Source: an uncultured Collinsella sp. (GTDB lineage Bacteria; Actinomycetota; Coriobacteriia; Coriobacteriales; Coriobacteriaceae). From it: a stretch of 43,769 bases of DNA. The translations under genes were made by a program, and so were the position numbers. The notes beneath the pieces are model-generated. The model worked only from the letters and a program-made list of their open reading frames with translations. It had not been told where the DNA came from and searched no databases. Position 1 is the first letter of the stretch. Every line of letters begins with the position of its first letter. This document shows, one piece after another, positions 40,620 to 43,769 of the stretch. The stretch covers positions 1 to 43,769 of the forward strand of contig CAUBVH010000018.1 of NCBI GenBank assembly GCA_958439425.1, written 5' to 3'.

Positions 40620-40684
40620 GTTGCGGTGAGATAGTGCTTGAATTGGCCTTTTTGAGGGCTAAACAGGAACTATCTCACCGCAAC
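40620..40684. repeat. 16-bp inverted repeat (long hairpin)
   Basis: GTTGCGGTGAGATAGT and its exact reverse complement are separated by 33 nt, just past the end of the coiled-coil gene. The inner part (GGCC...GGGC) may extend the stem. It is probably a terminator-like or repeat element; no other copy is seen in the window. Confidence 0.7.
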
Positions 40685-40711
40685 TGCGTTGGGGCGTTTT
40701 TGGCAACCGGC

Positions 40712-42493
40712 TTACTTGCTCGCGAACAACCAGATTGCGATGATCACCAGGATTGCGGCGATGATGCAGGCGATGGCTCCGGTGAATTTGACGCGTGAGT
40801 CGCGGGTTCGCTTGCGCACGTCGTCTTCGGCGGCCTCAAGTTGGGCAACTTCGCGCTCGGTCTCGGTATGCTCGGCCTTGTCTCGGGCCAAGGATCCTGC
40901 AAGCGACTCAGTGATCTCTGGGTGGTCGTGTACTTCGGTCGCCTGTTCGATGATCGACTGTGCATGTGCGGCATCTGCTTGGGCGTTGGCGATGCTTTGC
41001 TCTTGGTCGCGGCGTGCCTTGTCCTGCGTGGTGATCTTTTCGCGCAGCTCGCGCTGGCGCGTCGCGGCGGCAGTTTTTGCGGACTGCAGCTCGTCGCGCG
41101 CGGCATCTGCCTCGGCCGTTACGGCCTGGTGCGCGCGTTTAGCGTCGGCGATGGGAGCCTGTGCCTGTTCGACGGCCTGCTCGGCGGCGGCAAGTGAATG
41201 CTCAAGATCGGCGGTCACGCGCGGAATGTCTTCCTCGGCCTTGCGGAGGGCGTCGGCAGCGTCGGAGATTTGCATAGACAACTCGCTGGTGCGCACGGTG
41301 TAATTGGCGGGATTTGCCGAAGGGTTGCGCTGCAGCTCGGCATACTCGCGACGCAAGGTCTCGAGCTGTGCGCGCGTAGCATCGGCAGTTTGTCGTGCGG
41401 CGGCGACACCGGTATCGCGCTCAGCCTTCACTTTGTCGCGGATGCGCTTGGAATCTTCGAGTCGACGAACCAGGCGGTTGCCGGTCTCGCGTGAACTCGC
41501 CTCGCGGGCTTCCGCGGCGTCGAGTGCAGCCTTCAGGCGGAGTTCGGTCGCATCGTCCTCTGCTTTCATTTGCTCGAGCTGGCCCTTGAGCTCCGTCGCT
41601 TTGGCGGCATGGGCATCACGGTTAATTTCAGCTGCCGCAGCGGTCTTTTGTGCCGTGGCGATTGCCTGGCGCTGGTCGGCGATGATCTGATCGTAGCGGC
41701 CTGCGATGTCCTGGCGCGTCTCGAGCTCCTCTGCCTGGTCGGCGATGCGCTGCTCGAGCTCGGAAAGGTGGGCGCGGGCATCGGCGAGTGCCTTCTTTGC
41801 GGCGTTCATCTCGCGCATGGCCGACGCGCCCTGGGCGATAAAAGTGCCCACGGCGTTAGCGGTGTTTGAGACGGCGCTCCCCAGGTCGCGGCTCGTGGCG
41901 GGGGCATGCGAGGTGGTCGGGTGCGCGGCCTCGGCGGCATTCGTATCGGCAGTCTGCGGCGCGGCGATATTGCCGGTGCCGCCTTCGATCACGGAAAAGC
42001 CCGCTGCATGCGGGTCGACGGCGTCCGCGCCAATCGTGGGATGCTCGAGCTGCAGAAACGAGGGCATAGTGCTGCCCTGATCGGCAACGGGGGTCTCGCC
42101 GGGTACAAAGGTCGAGGCGGCCTCGGCAGCCTCTTCCTCTTCGGCGTCAACGTCGGCATCGGCGACAGCGTCCTTCATCGCTTTGACGGCATCCATCATG
42201 GAGTCCATGACGGCGTCGAGCTCTTCTTCCGAAGACACCTCGATGGGGCCCGCTGCTTGCGGAGCGTTCTCAGCCTTGGGCTCAGTATCGCTCGGGTCCG
42301 GCTGCTCTAGCTGCTCTTCTTTGTCTTGCTCTGCGGCGACATTTGCGTCTGCGGCCTCGTCTGCGGCGGCAGGAGCCTCCTCGACAGCGGCATCAATGCC
42401 GCCATCGCTTCTGGTGGAAGTATCGCAGTCGTCAATGGTGTCTGCGGAATTATCAATATGCTGTTGAGTCTGGGGGTCCAGCTCGTCTGTCAT
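40712..42493 (-). CDS. Tail-anchored coiled-coil protein
   Basis: A 593-aa protein with three regions. About residues 1-240 are acidic and low in complexity (Glu/Asp/Ala-rich, probably disordered). About 240-550 form a long coiled coil (MREMNAAKKALADARAHLSE onward, rich in Ala/Glu/Gln/Arg). The last 24 residues are a membrane helix (GAIACIIAAILVIIAIWLFA) with the N-terminal bulk in the cytosol. The ATG at 42493 is 9 nt after GAGGAG; the ATG two codons earlier is also possible. The family is not recognised; it could be a structural or envelope-organising protein. Confidence 0.8.
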   Translation of the reverse strand: MTDELDPQTQQHIDNSADTIDDCDTSTRSDGGIDAAVEEAPAAADEAADANVAAEQDKEEQLEQPDPSDTEPKAENAPQAAGPIEVSSEEELDAVMDSMMDAVKAMKDAVADADVDAEEEEAAEAASTFVPGETPVADQGSTMPSFLQLEHPTIGADAVDPHAAGFSVIEGGTGNIAAPQTADTNAAEAAHPTTSHAPATSRDLGSAVSNTANAVGTFIAQGASAMREMNAAKKALADARAHLSELEQRIADQAEELETRQDIAGRYDQIIADQRQAIATAQKTAAAAEINRDAHAAKATELKGQLEQMKAEDDATELRLKAALDAAEAREASSRETGNRLVRRLEDSKRIRDKVKAERDTGVAAARQTADATRAQLETLRREYAELQRNPSANPANYTVRTSELSMQISDAADALRKAEEDIPRVTADLEHSLAAAEQAVEQAQAPIADAKRAHQAVTAEADAARDELQSAKTAAATRQRELREKITTQDKARRDQEQSIANAQADAAHAQSIIEQATEVHDHPEITESLAGSLARDKAEHTETEREVAQLEAAEDDVRKRTRDSRVKFTGAIACIIAAILVIIAIWLFASK

Positions 42494-42787
42494 AGGCATG
42501 TGCTCCTCATCGTTGTTCGTCACCCTATGATAAAGTCTCGCGCCGACATCCCGCGCCCCGCAGCAAAGTTTCAAAACGTGTTCGATGACTCGTTGCGTTA
42601 ACAAAAACTCGGTCGCTCTATCCAATTTTTACTTGACATTCCCTTCGCCGAAAGACGTTGCACCGTTCGCCTGCCATGGGCTTTATTTTTCACTTGAACC
42701 CGCTAAAGTTGCATGTCAGCTTTTGGCGCGTGAAGTTGGATGCGCGCAGTCGACGGGCGGGCCCGTCGCGATTTGAAAGGACTTTGT

Positions 42788-43588
42788 ATGGGACTTTTCA
42801 CTGGTAAGACCGTGATCGTCACCGGCGGCGGCAAGGCCACGCTCAAGGACGGCTCCGCTGGCTCCATCGGCTACGGCATCGATATCGCTTTTGCCAAGGA
42901 GGGCGCGAACCTCGTCATCACTGGCCGCAACGTCGCCAAGCTCGAGGCCGCCAAGGAGTCTCTCGAGGCTGAGTACGGCGTCAAGGTTCTTCCTGTTCAG
43001 GCCGATGTCTCCGCCGGCCAGGACAACGAGGCCGTCGTGCAGAACGTTATCGACAAGGCGATTGAGGAGTTCGGTCGTATCGACGCCGTCGTCAACAACG
43101 CTCAGGCCAGCGCCTCGGGTGTGACCATCGCCGACCACACCATGGATCAGTTTAACCTGGCCATTTATTCCGGTCTGTATGCCACCTATCTGTACATGCA
43201 GAAGGCCTATCCGCACCTGAAGGAGACCAAGGGCTCCGTGGTCAACTTTGCTTCGGGCGCCGGCCTGTTTGGCAACTACGGCCAGTGCAGCTATGCTGCC
43301 GCCAAGGAGGGCATCCGCGGCCTGACTCGCGTCGCCGCCAACGAGTGGGGCAAGGACGGCATCAACGTCAATATCGTTTGCCCGCTTGCTTGGACCGCTG
43401 CGCTCGAGAACTTCCAGGATGCCTATCCCGAGGCGTTCAAGGCCAACGTCCACATGCCGCCGGCGGGCCACTACGGCGACGTCGAGAAGGAGATCGGCCG
43501 CGTGGTCGTTCAGCTCTGCGGCCCCGACTTTAAGTATATGAACGGCGAGACCGTCACCCTCGAGGGCGGCATGGGCCAGCGGCCCTAA
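42788..43588 (+). CDS. SDR oxidoreductase resembling 12alpha-hydroxysteroid dehydrogenase
   Basis: A 266-aa short-chain dehydrogenase. AAAGGA precedes the ATG at 42788. The cofactor loop starts TVIVTGGGKA, with an unusually long insert (TLKDGSAGSIGYG) before the helix. NNAQASASG, FASGAGLFG and the catalytic YAAAKEGIRGL (Tyr-x3-Lys) are clear, with the serine in the FASGAG block. The end GETVTLEGGMGQRP and the NNAQASASG and IYSGLYAT blocks match, from memory, clostridial NAD(P)-dependent 12alpha-hydroxysteroid dehydrogenases acting on bile acids. This assignment rests on recalled sequences only; the general SDR call is secure. Confidence 0.85.
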   Translation: MGLFTGKTVIVTGGGKATLKDGSAGSIGYGIDIAFAKEGANLVITGRNVAKLEAAKESLEAEYGVKVLPVQADVSAGQDNEAVVQNVIDKAIEEFGRIDAVVNNAQASASGVTIADHTMDQFNLAIYSGLYATYLYMQKAYPHLKETKGSVVNFASGAGLFGNYGQCSYAAAKEGIRGLTRVAANEWGKDGINVNIVCPLAWTAALENFQDAYPEAFKANVHMPPAGHYGDVEKEIGRVVVQLCGPDFKYMNGETVTLEGGMGQRP

Positions 43589-43590
43589 CA

Positions 43591-43734
43591 GTTACGCGGT
43601 TCTACGAACCGCGTAACCAGTTGACGCTGCAAACCCGCCAGAGCGGCAATCTGCCTTTCAACTTCGGCGGCATGACCAGAAGGTCAATGCCGCCTTGTTT
43701 CAAGGCACCTTGCTCGCTCTGGCGGGTTTTCGCT
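43591..43734 (+). ncRNA. Structured intergenic RNA element, copy 2
   Basis: It begins 2 nt after the reductase stop. It is colinear with 40319-40461 with one length difference. The first hairpin is GTTACGCGGTTC / GAACCGCGTAAC; the inner stem is TGCCTT (43652-43657) with AAGGCA (43702-43707); the tip is CGGCATGACC / GGTCAATGCCG; the base AACCCGCCAGAGC / GCTCTGGCGGGTT is unchanged. It ends TTTTCGCT. The paired differences from copy 1 support a conserved fold. Confidence 0.7.
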
Positions 43735-43769
43735 CATATGACCCAATCCGCTGTCAAGAGCCACAATGG

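Overview
The window reads as chromosomal DNA of a GC-rich, Gram-positive gut actinobacterium. Collinsella or a close Coriobacteriia relative is my best guess, from the Coriobacteriia-like proteins, two arginine deiminases with a YfcC-type carrier, the QueH type of epoxyqueuosine reductase, a class 3 fructose-1,6-bisphosphatase and a reductase resembling bile-acid 12alpha-hydroxysteroid dehydrogenase. The genus is an inference; no rRNA or other marker is present.

Positions 1-5400 are an accessory, defence-flavoured region. It opens with 29 identical repeats of a type II-like CRISPR array that continues off the left edge, so cas genes are not visible. Beyond the array lie a small PH-like gene, a solitary type I-E-style repeat, a 3' tRNA fragment, a 30-codon membrane-peptide gene with its own ribosome site and terminator, and a diverged type II repeat whose opposite strand could be a tracrRNA anti-repeat. 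An ADP-ribosylglycohydrolase pair, a YhcG-type PDDEXK nuclease and a second PH-like paralog follow.

Positions 5467-15715 hold a Tat-exported PI-PLC-like surface enzyme, two paralogous lipoproteins that share an upstream palindrome, a folate pair (FchA plus a FolD that lacks key active-site residues), an inverted-repeat element, a C69 dipeptidase and an UbiB-type kinase with a small partner gene.

Positions 15850-21959 are the most striking unit. A cobalamin riboswitch precedes two surface proteins carrying DUF4430 (transcobalamin-like) domains, one of which also has a beta-propeller. This looks like a B12-controlled cell-surface cobalamin-capture system. Ten short repeats in strictly alternating orientation follow it.

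Positions 22430-32990 are mainly housekeeping and metabolism: two GtrA proteins, fructose-bisphosphatase, DegV, an RNA m5C methyltransferase, a methionyl-tRNA synthetase with an altered KMSKS motif, a membrane zincin and QueH. Palindromic intergenic repeats are scattered between them.

Positions 33051-38972 form a divergent arginine deiminase locus: arcA plus an XRE/S24-like regulator on one strand; a YfcC carrier, a second arcA and ornithine carbamoyltransferase on the other. No carbamate kinase is seen. QueA, a tail-anchored coiled-coil protein and the HSDH-like reductase close the window. Directly after both queA and the reductase sits the same ~144-nt structured element, whose two copies differ by compensatory changes in several stems.
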